A stretch of 64,000 nucleotides of DNA from Fibrobacterota bacterium (GTDB lineage: Bacteria; Fibrobacterota; Chitinivibrionia; Chitinivibrionales; FEN-1185), in assembly GCA_003165595.1 (NCBI GenBank), contig PLWQ01000010.1, positions 50,226-114,225 of the forward strand, given 5' to 3'. The translations under genes were made by a program, and so were the position numbers. Under the pieces are notes generated by a model. It did not search any database, was not told the origin of the DNA, and saw only the letters and a program-made list of their open reading frames with translations. Shown here one piece after another: positions 9,240 through 18,066 of this stretch; position 1 is the stretch's first letter, and each line of letters opens with the position of its first letter.

Positions 9240-9582
9240 TTCTTCAATGCGAAATTTCCCCGTGTGTTCATCGGCTCACTCCCTTCGGCTGTGCTCGGCC
9301 AGGTGTTTGGTCCGGGGCACGATAAGCACGCTCTTAAAACAATGCAACAAATATGCCAGACGTCTCCGGCTACTGGTTCGTATTTGGTACGATGCACCGA
9401 TTTGGTGAATGCGGAAAAAGGACAAAATTCCCCTACGAGGCGGTATGCTGGGACTTTTGTCCCAGGATGGCAAGAGATTGAGGCTTCCTGCGGATCGGGG
9501 CGCCTCAATCTTCACTCAAATCGCATCGCGAGGAACTCTATTGTCTCTTTAACTTCGTGGAAACGAGCAAAGTTCACGTCGG

Positions 9583-9912
9583 CTAGTTTGGTTTGGTCTT
9601 CATCGTCATTCCCGTCACCTTTGTCGCCAATTTCTGCCCGTTCTTCATCGCATACCAAACGTTGACCTTCATGTCGGGCTTGAGATCATCGGCGCTCATC
9701 TTCATCTTGCCCATCAGGAATTTTGTATTCGGGGTGATCTTGATGGTGTCCTCCACCTTGTCCTTAACGATTAAAGAACTGTCCATCATACTATAGAACT
9801 CCACAGTGCCGTGCAATTCATGCGTTGCGCCGGATTTACTTCCAGCCCAACTTGCCGTTGAAATCATTGCAAGGCAAACAGCTGCCGCGATCAGAATTTT
9901 GGTCGACTTCAT
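9583..9912 (-). CDS. Small secreted protein, DUF5666-like
   Basis: A 109-residue exported protein. The start at 9912 is chosen because AAGGAGG lies 6-7 bp before it; the frame is open a little further upstream. The signal peptide (STKILIAAAVCLAMISTASWA) is clear. The mature part holds one small beta-barrel-like domain: HELHGTVEFYSMMDSSLIV, then IKITPNTKFLMGK, DDLKPDMKVNVWYAMKNGQ and ATKVTGM, the pattern of DUF5666-type OB-like folds in which two short sheets describe a modifiable value (GTV, TKF, GxKV). It is unusually Met- and Lys-rich. Function unknown; metal binding is possible but not shown. Confidence 0.72.
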   Translation of the reverse strand: MKSTKILIAAAVCLAMISTASWAGSKSGATHELHGTVEFYSMMDSSLIVKDKVEDTIKITPNTKFLMGKMKMSADDLKPDMKVNVWYAMKNGQKLATKVTGMTMKTKPN

Positions 9913-9948
9913 ACAAGACCTCCTTGGGTGGATAAATTGGGATTTCAA

Positions 9949-10168
9949 AACCCAGAGTTTCTACGCGCCCAAGATAGCCCGCAAATTCTGTTCCAAGATT
10001 TATGGGAAGAGGTTGGTTGAGAAGAGCAATATAATAACGCAGCGCGACGCCGCCCGTACCGTTCGCGGGCAACGGCCGAACACCGAGTACTGCGCTATCG
10101 ACCTGTTGGGCTACATCAACCCTTGTGTCAAGAGAGGCGCGTTGTTCCCGCCCACGTCTTCAGCCTAT
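9949..10168. other. Short intergenic region, nothing recognised
   Basis: Both flanking genes read leftward, so this lies 5' of the small secreted protein and 3' of the GH76-like gene. Open frames on either strand lack coding character. A GC-rich stretch at about 10045-10085 could form a weak hairpin but no clear terminator is visible. Confidence 0.4.
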
Positions 10169-11455
10169 TTAGCGATTCTGTTTATTCTCTGCTGACGCGG
10201 CGGCGTCTTTCGTTTTTTCAATCCCGCGCGTATGGAAATAGGCGAATACGCCGAACGCACGGGCCGCTTCGCCTTGCGCATGAACCGTGCCCACTTCTCC
10301 AACGCCATAACCGTCCTCTCCGCCAACAGGATTCCACCCGTTGCGGATGCCGTCATCGCTTGTTCGATGGAGTACCACCACCGCTTTTCCATGGTTGTTG
10401 GTCCAGACGTGTTCCAGCATTGCCTGGACCTTGGGCAGAATATCCTGCAGTTTGTCCGGCGCGATTTCATACGCATCAAGCAGAAAGTTCACGAAAGCCC
10501 CGCCGCCGTCCATCCGAAGCTGGTAATAGTCCTTGGGCGCAACCCAGCCGGTCTTGGGGTCCATAATGCGTCGGGCGGTGGCCACAGCGATGGTCCGGTA
10601 TTTTTCGTTGTGTGTTGCCTTGTACAGGGCAGCCAGGACCGAACAGTATCCGGTTCCGTCCCAGGGGAGTTGTTTGCTGAATGCCGCCGAAGTGCCGGAG
10701 CCCTCCCACCTGCCATTGCCACGGTAGAATGTCTTTTCGATGCCGGGTATATGGCCATCACCGTTCCATATTTTAAGAGCATCGTCGAGGAACCGCCGGT
10801 TGTTGGTAGCTTCATACAATTTGCAGGCCACGGTTACCATTTGGTTCATGTTGGAGTTGGTATAGATGTGCTCGTTTACGCCGGATTGCGGGGGCCAGTT
10901 GTACCAACTCCAGAACCCTTCGTGCGATGAGAGCCGGCCCTGCGTTTTGGCTTCGTCGTACCGGTAAATCGCATCGGCAACGAGATCCTGGCGCGTTTTC
11001 CCGGTTACGTTCCACCACTTGAGCTCGGCGAGGCAAACCCAGGCGCGATCGTCGACCCATCTGCCTTCACACATCTTTTTGAGATCGTGATCGACCAGGT
11101 GAAACCGCAGCAGAGCGGAGTCGCCGGTTGCGGCAAACAGGTAGGCGTCCCCAATCGCGCCGTAGGCTCCTTCCCAGCATGGCGTATATACGCGATGAAA
11201 CTGCGCAGTCACGGCCAACGCTCGCTGGAGCCAGAGGTCGTTGGTTTTGAACGTATCGATCGGCTCTGCCGGCGCAGGAAGGGCAGCCTCTACCTGACGC
11301 ACAGGCTCAGGAGACGATGTCACTATCTTCACGGTAATAATGCCTCCCGCGATTATGGCGACCGCGATCGCAGCCTCAATCTTCCATAAAGACTTTGTCT
11401 TCGCCGGTGCGGTTTTAGACGGAGTCTTCGATTGCTGTTTCCTTTTCTTGGCCAT
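10169..11455 (-). CDS. Membrane-anchored GH76-like (alpha/alpha)6-barrel protein
   Basis: A 428-residue protein with a basic N-terminus (KKRKQQSK) and one membrane helix at about 27-46 (IEAAIAVAIIAGGIITVKIV), so the large domain lies in the periplasm. That domain is Trp-rich and made of helical hairpins, as in (alpha/alpha)6 glycosidases. The segment GRWVDDRAWVCLAELKWWNVTG resembles the paired-Asp active site of GH76 alpha-1,6-mannanases. Later pieces (NSNMNQMVTVACKLYEATN; YYQLRMDGGGAFVNFLLDAY) fit barrel helices. An AGGAG ribosome-binding site precedes the ATG. GH76 is a fold-level assignment; other helical-barrel families (GH88/GH105, epimerases) remain possible. Confidence 0.7.
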   Translation of the reverse strand: MAKKRKQQSKTPSKTAPAKTKSLWKIEAAIAVAIIAGGIITVKIVTSSPEPVRQVEAALPAPAEPIDTFKTNDLWLQRALAVTAQFHRVYTPCWEGAYGAIGDAYLFAATGDSALLRFHLVDHDLKKMCEGRWVDDRAWVCLAELKWWNVTGKTRQDLVADAIYRYDEAKTQGRLSSHEGFWSWYNWPPQSGVNEHIYTNSNMNQMVTVACKLYEATNNRRFLDDALKIWNGDGHIPGIEKTFYRGNGRWEGSGTSAAFSKQLPWDGTGYCSVLAALYKATHNEKYRTIAVATARRIMDPKTGWVAPKDYYQLRMDGGGAFVNFLLDAYEIAPDKLQDILPKVQAMLEHVWTNNHGKAVVVLHRTSDDGIRNGWNPVGGEDGYGVGEVGTVHAQGEAARAFGVFAYFHTRGIEKTKDAAASAENKQNR

Positions 11456-11553
11456 TTGTTTCTCCTGTTATTTGGTTGGAATATGATCTCAATCGATAAG
11501 AATTCGTTTACGATCTTATGTCCCCGGCTATTTGTTTTTTCGCGCCGCCGTTC

Positions 11554-12729
11554 CTAGAAACTCCATTTTCCCCGGATCACGGCAACGGTGCCGTATCCGC
11601 CGAACGCAGTGTTCCTTTCACCGAAGAATCCCTGGCACACGAGGTCGAGATCGATATTGTCGGTGATGGAAAAGGTGACACTGGGCCCGGCCACGCCGGA
11701 TCCGTCGATCGGATTTGCCATTGCGAACGCGTCGAGGTGCACAAGCGGCGTAATCTGGTCGGCGCATTCGCCGAACAGCGTGAGGGCGGCGGGCGAAAGA
11801 TGCTTGGCCAGCGGGCCGTCCATGGGAATTGCCGCATAGGTATCGCGCTTCTTTGAACTGCCTGCGCTATTGTAAAGCGCGCTTCCCTGCGCGTACACGT
11901 TGTGGGGAAACGTGTAGTCGCCGGACACGCTCGCCGCGACCGATTCGCGGCGGCCGGCCTTGTCAAGCACCGGACGAAAATAGGTGAGCTCGCCGCGGAA
12001 CGCGCCGCCGCCGATCTGGCCCGACCATCCGAGTCCGGCGCACCCGTCGCTTTTGACAACACCTGCCAGGACCTGCATGTCGTAGTTCCACACGTTCCAC
12101 CGCGCCAATGCCGCGCCGCCCATTGCGGCGAGCGAATCGCCTGCCTCGTACACTGCCGAAACCTGCGACGTGGCGGCCGGGTACCAGGTGACGCTCGCGC
12201 CGTCGGTGCCCTGCTTTTCCTCGTAGTCGAAATCCAGGTACGACGAGGGGTTGAATACGTCGTTGGGATTCCACACCAGGTTCATGCCCCAGTTGACGCG
12301 GGCGCGGCCCGCGCGCGCCTGGAACCTGTCGGACGCGTATTGCGCGTACAAACGGTCCAGCTCGCTTGTCAACCGATAGGAGGGGCCGCTCGAAAACGTC
12401 CGGTTGAGGCCGAAGAATCCCGGCGTCACCGCGGTGAGCTGGGCCGGGCCGGCCCCGCCGGCGGCGGTATCGCCGTAGAGCAGAAGGTTGCGCATGCCGG
12501 CGGTGATGGAGAACGGTCCGTTGGGCAGCACGGTCACGTCGAACCGGTTGTGCAGCAGCCCGAACACCGCCCACGGGTCGTGCAGGCCCTGGCCCACGGT
12601 GATCTGGAGGACTTTCACATATCCTTTTGCGGTCACGAAATCGGACAGGCGAGAAGAATCGGGCGCCGCGGCGTGCCCAACGGCCCACGCGACAAGAAGC
12701 GTCTGCAGGCCGCGGCGCAGCGCGGTCAT
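11554..12729 (-). CDS. Predicted outer-membrane beta-barrel protein of the Lol-like operon
   Basis: A 391-residue exported protein with a signal peptide (LQTLLVAWAVGHAAA) and a mature part of alternating amphipathic strands rich in Gly, Ala and aromatic residues, ending in the aromatic residue Phe (RGKWSF), as outer-membrane barrels do. A periplasmic-looking segment RVNWGMNLVWNPNDVFNPSSYLDFD recalls the plug motif of DUF1302-type barrels. Its ATG overlaps the stop of the upstream ABC ATPase in an ATGA, so translation is coupled. It is probably the outer-membrane part or client of the transporter encoded upstream. Confidence 0.72.
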   Translation of the reverse strand: MTALRRGLQTLLVAWAVGHAAAPDSSRLSDFVTAKGYVKVLQITVGQGLHDPWAVFGLLHNRFDVTVLPNGPFSITAGMRNLLLYGDTAAGGAGPAQLTAVTPGFFGLNRTFSSGPSYRLTSELDRLYAQYASDRFQARAGRARVNWGMNLVWNPNDVFNPSSYLDFDYEEKQGTDGASVTWYPAATSQVSAVYEAGDSLAAMGGAALARWNVWNYDMQVLAGVVKSDGCAGLGWSGQIGGGAFRGELTYFRPVLDKAGRRESVAASVSGDYTFPHNVYAQGSALYNSAGSSKKRDTYAAIPMDGPLAKHLSPAALTLFGECADQITPLVHLDAFAMANPIDGSGVAGPSVTFSITDNIDLDLVCQGFFGERNTAFGGYGTVAVIRGKWSF

Positions 12730-13409
12730 ACCGTCTGGTCCTTGAGCACTTTTCCGTCTTCCAGGGTTATAATGCGCCTCGCCTTGTGCATCACGCGCGC
12801 GTCGTGCGTGGAGAAGATAAAGGTGACGTTTTCGTCTTTGTTAAGTTTGCCCATGATGTCGAGCAGGTTCTCCGCCGACTTTGAATCGAGGTTGGCCGTG
12901 GGCTCGTCGGCGAGCACGAAGCGCGGCCTCGACGCGAGCGCCCGCGCCACGGCCACGCGCTGCTGCTGGCCGCCGGACAACTGGCCCGGCCTGCTTGCCG
13001 CCCGGTCCGGTATACCAACCTGCGCAAGAAGCTCCTGCGCGCGTGCCGAGCGCTGCGCCCTGGGCTTACCCTGGAGCTGCATAATGAACTCGATATTCTC
13101 CTGGGCGGAAAGGACCGGAATAAGATTGTACGACTGGAACACAAACCCGATGTTGTGCAGCCGGAAGCGCGTGAGGTCCCGGGACGACAACGTTCCCATG
13201 TTTGTTCCCGCGATGTCGATGGCGCCGCCGCTGGGAACGTCCAGGCCGCCCAGAATGTTGAGCAGGGTGGTCTTTCCCGAGCCGGACGGCCCCACGATCG
13301 CGGTGAACTCGCCCTCCTCAAATGTCAAGTCTATCCCGTTGAGGGCATACACCGGGACCGATGTTTCGTCGTATACCTTGGTAAGATTCTTGATAGTGAT
13401 GATGCTCAT
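12726..13409 (-). CDS. LolD/MacB-type ABC transporter ATP-binding protein
   Basis: ATPase subunit of a type VII (MacB/LolCDE-like) ABC transporter. The 227 residues contain Walker A GPSGSGKTT at 40-48, the signature LSGGQQQRVAVARAL at about 140-154 and Walker B RFVLADEPTANLD. The Q-loop region (FVFQSYNLIPVLSAQENI) is typical of LolD. The gene lies between an FtsX permease and the barrel gene in the same orientation and drives the two permeases encoded upstream. It overlaps the next gene by 4 bp. Confidence 0.93.
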   Translation of the reverse strand: MSIITIKNLTKVYDETSVPVYALNGIDLTFEEGEFTAIVGPSGSGKTTLLNILGGLDVPSGGAIDIAGTNMGTLSSRDLTRFRLHNIGFVFQSYNLIPVLSAQENIEFIMQLQGKPRAQRSARAQELLAQVGIPDRAASRPGQLSGGQQQRVAVARALASRPRFVLADEPTANLDSKSAENLLDIMGKLNKDENVTFIFSTHDARVMHKARRIITLEDGKVLKDQTV

Positions 13410-13424
13410 GAGCGTTCTCCGGTA

Positions 13425-13550
13425 CTAATTGAAGATTCCAGATTCCAGATTCCAAATTGCATAGTCTGAGGTCTAAAGGTCTTAAGGTCGAAAGTCCAAG
13501 TTTCTTCTCTGTGATCTCTGAGTCTCTGTGGTGAATCTTTTCTTCTTCCT
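13425..13550. repeat. Intergenic tract of 7-8 bp periodic repeats
   Basis: Between the ABC ATPase and the FtsX gene the sequence runs in units of about seven bases (GATTCCA three times in a row, then GGTCTAA, GGTCTTAA) and then holds the complement of a CACAGAG-type series. The same style of tract recurs at 14770, 19790 and 35950. It interrupts an otherwise tight operon. Confidence 0.65.
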
Positions 13551-14768
13551 CTAAATAGTCCTTATCGCCTTTGCCGGTTGCAGCCGCAGGGCGCGCAGCG
13601 CGGGATACACCGATGATGCGATGCCGGTGGCCATGATGAGAATGCTCAGCGCCACATAGAACGCAACGTCCATCTGGGGATATACCAGCGACCCGTATCC
13701 CAGGGCCGACAGACCCCGCGACACCGACGACAAGTCGATGCCTTTGTTCCCAAAGTAGGCGATGGCGGCCGCGGACGCGGCCATACCGGCTGCGCCGCCG
13801 GTGAGGCACAAGAGCACCGTTTCCACCATGATCATCGCGAAAATCCGCGTCTTGGTCATGCCGATAGCCATGAGCATGCCGAGCTCGCGCGTCCGTTCCA
13901 GTATCGCCATGAGCATTGTGTTGACAATGCCGAACGCCAGCGCAACCAGAATGATGACCAGAAACAGGAACATCATATAGGTCATGATGCTTTCCAGAAG
14001 CGCCAGCTCCGGGCTCGACTTTTCCCACGATTCCACTACGAGGCTCCCGAACATCGCCTGCAGCCGCGCCGCCGCGGCCGGGGCGGCGCGTGAATCGGCA
14101 GTGCGGACCGCTATCTCCTGCACCGCGTCCTTGCTTAGTCCCGTCAAGACCCGCAGATCGGCGGCAACGGAGAAAACGGCGGTCTCGTCAAAGGCGGAAT
14201 TATCTGTTTTGTAAATTCCAGCGATCTTGAAGGCGCCGCCGGTTATGGCGCCGTCCGCGGCTTGCATGGTGAGCACGATTTTCGACCCCAGGCGCACCCT
14301 GAGCTTCTGCGCCAGCTTCGCGCCGACCACGATATCGTTGCGGCCGCCGTCCGCAAGATAGCCGCCTTGCCCAACCCGGTCCGCAATCGAGGAAACGGCA
14401 CGCTCGTCCGCGGGGTCGATGCCGTACAGCACAACCCCCGTGCCCGTAGTTGCGCTGGCCGCCATGGCGTTAATCTTAATACGACTGGACCAATGCGAAA
14501 CTCCCGGCAGCGCGGACAGCCGCGCGATCACAGCCCGGGGCGCCGGAATGGTATCGAGGATCTCACCCTTTGCCAGAAACTCCGGCGAGTGAATCTGGAT
14601 ATCGGCCACCTCGGTGGATATTGCGCTGCGGATGCGCTGCAGGCTCATGCCATTTGTGAAGGCCATGGAAAACACGCCGCCAAAGAGCCCCAGGCAAATG
14701 GCGCACAGCACCACAAGGCTTCGCTGCGGCGAGCGCCAGATGTTGCGCCATGCAATGGAGAAGATCAT
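13551..14768 (-). CDS. FtsX-family ABC permease (LolC/E-like), copy 1
   Basis: A 405-residue permease of the MacB/LolCE type: one N-terminal membrane helix (SIAWRNIWRSPQRSLVVLCAICLGLFGGVF), a large periplasmic domain of about 225 residues, then three C-terminal helices forming the FtsX domain (MMFLFLVIILVALAFGIVNTML, a coupling stretch ERTRELGMLMAIGMTKTRIFAMI, and two more). The start at 14768 fits the AWRNIWR opening that its neighbour also has; the frame is open to 14852 but that part reads through the periodic repeat tract. It is a paralogue of the next gene and the two probably form a heterodimer with the LolD-like ATPase. Confidence 0.9.
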   Translation of the reverse strand: MIFSIAWRNIWRSPQRSLVVLCAICLGLFGGVFSMAFTNGMSLQRIRSAISTEVADIQIHSPEFLAKGEILDTIPAPRAVIARLSALPGVSHWSSRIKINAMAASATTGTGVVLYGIDPADERAVSSIADRVGQGGYLADGGRNDIVVGAKLAQKLRVRLGSKIVLTMQAADGAITGGAFKIAGIYKTDNSAFDETAVFSVAADLRVLTGLSKDAVQEIAVRTADSRAAPAAAARLQAMFGSLVVESWEKSSPELALLESIMTYMMFLFLVIILVALAFGIVNTMLMAILERTRELGMLMAIGMTKTRIFAMIMVETVLLCLTGGAAGMAASAAAIAYFGNKGIDLSSVSRGLSALGYGSLVYPQMDVAFYVALSILIMATGIASSVYPALRALRLQPAKAIRTI

Positions 14769-14769
14769 G

Positions 14770-14930
14770 GAATCATTCCTTTTGTCCGGTCTAAACGTCC
14801 AAAGGTCTAAAGGTTCAAAGTCAAAAGTCAAAATTGCAGATCGCAAATTCAAGGTTGAAAAGGAAATCTACGATTCGCGACAAGACTTTCAGACATTCTG
14901 ACTTTTAGACCTTTTGACTCTTTTTCTCCA
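14770..14930. repeat. Intergenic tract of 7-8 bp periodic repeats
   Basis: Units such as GTCTAAA, GTCCAAAG, GTCTAAAG, TTCAAAG and GTCAAAA follow one another with a period of 7-8 bases, then a partly complementary series ends in TTTTAGACCTTTTGACTC. It lies between the two FtsX genes. Confidence 0.65.
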
Positions 14931-14935
14931 CCTCT

Positions 14936-16156
14936 TCACGACCGCAACGCGCTTGCCACCCTCAGCCGCCCTATCACCCACAGCGGAAACAGGGCGCATA
15001 CCAGGGTGGCGGCCAGGACAATTCCCGCATGCGCCGCATACATTGACGGATCGAACAGAAACGGCATTACGGGCTCAATGCCGAACTGCACCATCATTGT
15101 GGCGGCTTCGCCGGTAAGGCGTATGGGGTGCGAATGAAAGTACCAGACCACCGGCGTGGCGCCCAACATGCCGACGGCGATGCCTACCAGCGAAATCATC
15201 AAGGTTTCAAGCAGGACGGTGCCTGCGAGAAGCGCCTTGTCCATGCCAAGGGCGACAACGACGCCGAATTCCCTGCGGCGCTCCACTGTCATCATGGATA
15301 TTGTTCCGAAAATCCCGAATATGACGATGACATACAGGACTCCGAGCATGATGAGTCCGGCGGCATTGTCCGACTGTATCTCCTGCACAACTTCCAGCAG
15401 CATCTGGTCCCAGGTCATAACCTCGTACGCCGAGGGATCAAGGATCTTTCGCAAATCGCCTGCGATTGCGTGCGCGTGTTTGGGCCGGTCAACCACCAGC
15501 GCCAGCGACGTGACTCTTCCGGGCGCGGAATAGAAATCGCGGCATGCGCCAAGCGTCATGTACACCATCCGGTTGTTAAGGTCCGGAGACCCGAAATGAA
15601 CGATGCCGCGCACCGGAAACGCGCCGGCGGCGCTCATGCCGTGGAATCCCTGGCCGAGTAAAACAAGAGAATCTCCCACGGAAAGACCGAGGTCATGTGC
15701 CGCTCCTTCGGCGAGCAGCGCGCCGCGGTCGTCGCCGGTGAGCATTGTCCCGCGCCTGATGCGCGAGGCCACTGCCGTGAGACGGTTGTCCAGCGCAGGG
15801 TCGGTACCCACCACCAGAACTCCTTTCGTCCGGACGCCGGCCGAGGCGAGCGCGAACGATTCGAGACGAGGAATGGGACAGGACACGCCCTTGACATGCT
15901 CGACTTTACGGACAAGCGCGGTATCGGCGACAAAGCTGCGGTCGAGGCTCTTGTCGTCCCAATAGCCTTGTGCGTGGACCTGGATGTAGCCGGTGTAGAA
16001 TTCCACCACGTTGCTCACGATCTTGTCGTACGATCCGAGCTGCATCGACCGCATGATGAGCGCGAGGAACACCGCGGTAAAGATGGACGCGGCGGTGAGA
16101 AGGGTCCTCCGCTTGTTGCGCCAGATGTTTCGCCATGCAAGTGACAAGAGCTCCAT
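14936..16156 (-). CDS. FtsX-family ABC permease (LolC/E-like), copy 2
   Basis: A 406-residue permease with the same plan as the downstream copy: N-terminal helix after LSLAWRNIWRNKRRTLL, a periplasmic domain of about 230 residues, and three C-terminal helices with the coupling stretch ERRREFGVVVALGMDKALLAG. The start at 16156 mirrors the copy-1 start (AWRNIWR) and lies only 4 bp after the stop of the LolA-like gene. With the ATPase it probably forms a LolCDE-like complex for extracting lipoproteins or another amphiphile from the inner membrane. Confidence 0.9.
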   Translation of the reverse strand: MELLSLAWRNIWRNKRRTLLTAASIFTAVFLALIMRSMQLGSYDKIVSNVVEFYTGYIQVHAQGYWDDKSLDRSFVADTALVRKVEHVKGVSCPIPRLESFALASAGVRTKGVLVVGTDPALDNRLTAVASRIRRGTMLTGDDRGALLAEGAAHDLGLSVGDSLVLLGQGFHGMSAAGAFPVRGIVHFGSPDLNNRMVYMTLGACRDFYSAPGRVTSLALVVDRPKHAHAIAGDLRKILDPSAYEVMTWDQMLLEVVQEIQSDNAAGLIMLGVLYVIVIFGIFGTISMMTVERRREFGVVVALGMDKALLAGTVLLETLMISLVGIAVGMLGATPVVWYFHSHPIRLTGEAATMMVQFGIEPVMPFLFDPSMYAAHAGIVLAATLVCALFPLWVIGRLRVASALRS

Positions 16157-16160
16157 ATGC

Positions 16161-16910
16161 CTACCGCGCGCGTTTGAGGTTCTGCAGGGAGAAGAAATCG
16201 TCGGCAATGGGCTTGTCGAACCAGATCGACGTGATGGCAAGCACGGTTTTGCATCCCGGCTTGGCCGCCGGCGTCATTTCCATGCGCGCGGGAATGGTCC
16301 TACCGCCCAAGGCACGGATATCGGAGAAGCGCTCGGTATTGACAAGCGCTCCGTCTTCGTCGTAGTATTCCGCTTTTACCTCGATGTCGCCCTGCACGGT
16401 GATCCACGCCACAACCTTGCCCCACACCACCGCGGCGTTGGCCAGCGGCGCAAGCGCCACGCGCCAGCATGCGCGTCCGTCAATTGTGTCACGGCCGGTG
16501 ACGGCGTGGGAATAATCCTTCACGGTGGACGATTCCTTGATCAGGTCGTCGTTGGTGAAATCGGAGCCCATCCACGATTGCGACATCATGGACGGCGGAA
16601 TCTTGATGACACGGTCTATTGCGGGAACCCAGTTCCACATTTCCACGCCGCGCTTGAGGAACGCCTGGCCCTGCTGCTTTGCGGGCGCGGTGATGAGGGT
16701 AAGGGAATACGTGCGGCCCTTATCCCATCCCTTCATGCTCACCGTTCTGCTCCAGTCGGGGCGGATTACCGTCATGGTCATATCGCTGTAGTTGGTTGAG
16801 CCGCGCATGTTGGCGTCGGCCCGACGCACAATCTCGTCCGCGTCGGGAAAATTCTGCGGTGCCGGCGCTACCGCGACGACCGCACAAACGATGAGCAGGA
16901 GCGCATGCAA
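16161..16910 (-). CDS. LolA-like outer-membrane lipoprotein-sorting protein
   Basis: A 249-residue periplasmic protein with a signal peptide (HALLLIVCAVVAVAPAP). The mature part has the half-barrel pattern of the LolA/LolB fold: ADEIVRRADANMRG at the start, then strands in YSDMTMTVIRPDWSRTVSMKGWDKGRTYSLTLITAP, WNWVPAIDRVIKIPPSMMSQSWMGSDFTNDDL, and a C-terminal IWFDKPIADDFFSLQNLKR. The central IPPSMMSQSWMGSDF segment is typical of the TP0789/LolA-like family. It is the first gene of the operon with two FtsX permeases and a LolD-like ATPase, so it is probably the periplasmic carrier. Confidence 0.85.
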   Translation of the reverse strand: MHALLLIVCAVVAVAPAPQNFPDADEIVRRADANMRGSTNYSDMTMTVIRPDWSRTVSMKGWDKGRTYSLTLITAPAKQQGQAFLKRGVEMWNWVPAIDRVIKIPPSMMSQSWMGSDFTNDDLIKESSTVKDYSHAVTGRDTIDGRACWRVALAPLANAAVVWGKVVAWITVQGDIEVKAEYYDEDGALVNTERFSDIRALGGRTIPARMEMTPAAKPGCKTVLAITSIWFDKPIADDFFSLQNLKRAR

Positions 16911-16990
16911 GGCTTCTCACGGTATCATCTCCTGTGCAAATTTTGTCCCGGCCACCTTAGAAAATGGAACATGGGGTGTTGAAAATCGGG

Positions 16991-17437
16991 CTATCGCGGA
17001 TTCTTGAAATATGCCGTTAGCAGGGCGATTGCCCACACTATGGCGGAAACGGGCACAACGACCGCCGAATAGCGCAACCAATACTTCACTGTCAATCGCG
17101 CTCCGTCGGTGGAACGCTCTTCCAGGAATCTAATATCTGAATACCGCGCGGCCAAGAGGCTCACGACACACATCCAATATAGAACGTGCAGGAAAAGAGT
17201 GGATTTGAAGTACGCCGACCCGATGACGATGGCCAGGATTACCAGCAAGACGTTGCCGACAAGAAACCAATAGAGCCGAATCAGCGCACCGGGTATCGAA
17301 ATGTTCTGGATGACAATCTGATCGTCCTCAGGGGCGTCCGGACACGGCAATTCGCTACTTTCCCCTCTTTCCAGCGGCGGATTATTTTTCGTTGTGAGCA
17401 TGCCGGCGTCGACTTCCATGGTAATTATTGCATGCAA
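16991..17437 (-). CDS. Hypothetical three-helix membrane protein
   Basis: A protein of up to 148 residues with an acidic cytoplasmic N-terminus (ESSELPCPDAPEDDQ) followed by three hydrophobic helices: about 47-70 (ALIRLYWFLVGNVLLVILAI), 72-94 and 119-142. ATGs at 17437, 17419 and 17401 are all possible; the last has GGAAG about 10 bp upstream. No domain is recognised. It is co-directional with the Lol-like operon and about 80 bp upstream of it. Confidence 0.55.
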   Translation of the reverse strand: MHAIITMEVDAGMLTTKNNPPLERGESSELPCPDAPEDDQIVIQNISIPGALIRLYWFLVGNVLLVILAIVIGSAYFKSTLFLHVLYWMCVVSLLAARYSDIRFLEERSTDGARLTVKYWLRYSAVVVPVSAIVWAIALLTAYFKNPR

Positions 17438-18001
17438 CTAGCACGCCAATCCTCGTACAGGGATGTATAAGCATTGTTGTGTCGCTGGAAACGAGGCAAG
17501 AGTGAGGTTTATCTGAATTCTCTTCCGGGACAATTGTCCCAGATCTCAAATGCGCAGGCCGCAAACTGATCCGTTGTAGAGTTGGAGCGCCAGAGAGTTG
17601 GAGTGTTCGAGCGTGAATGGGTGGATGCGAGAATGCGTATGCTGGTGGAATTCGAAGAAAACAAATGTGAAACGTCCCTTGGGAAGAAGAATCCACCAGC
17701 CGAAGCGACAATTATTCCGAGGACCGCCCAAATTCTGGCATTAATGTAAACCGCCCGCGTTTTCGGTATTTGCCGCCGCGGTCTTCTGCCTTTGTTTTGC
17801 AGCGTCCCTCTTAGCATTGATTCGCCGGTGTATGGAACTGCGTCGGCGGGCATATTGCTTGTGAAAAAGGGAATATTGATAATTGCAAATAATGAGCTTT
17901 TTGCAGGCATGGACCGCAACAGAGCTCACGATTATAGTGTCGAATAAAACGCGCGGGCACAAAACCAGATGAACGTGAAACAAGAACACTCAAAATAAAT
18001 A
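17438..18001. other. Intergenic region with weak coding remnants
   Basis: No convincing gene. A leftward open frame (17919-17509) has a short stretch resembling a membrane-protein N-terminus (ARIWAVLGIIVASAGGFFF), then degenerates into low-complexity sequence with periodic GAGAGTTGGAGTG units near 17580-17610. This may be a decayed gene. Confidence 0.35.
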
Positions 18002-18030
18002 TTGACGGCTGGCGACACAGATTGGATAAT
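18002..18030 (+). promoter_or_regulatory. Sigma70-type promoter of the lipoprotein gene
   Basis: TTGACG (18002-18007), a 17-bp spacer and GATAAT (18025-18030), about 37 bp before the ATG at 18067. A strong AGGAGG ribosome-binding site follows at 18053-18058. Confidence 0.75.
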
Positions 18031-18066
18031 TGTGTGAATACTTGTGCTTTATAGGAGGATATTGAC

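Noticed and set aside
11902-13428. 508-codon rightward frame opposite the barrel and ABC genes
   Set aside because: Shadow of two genes with clear motifs on the other strand.
17509-17919. Leftward 136-codon frame
   Set aside because: Only a short hydrophobic stretch looks protein-like; the rest is low-complexity and periodic. Kept only as a weak remnant.
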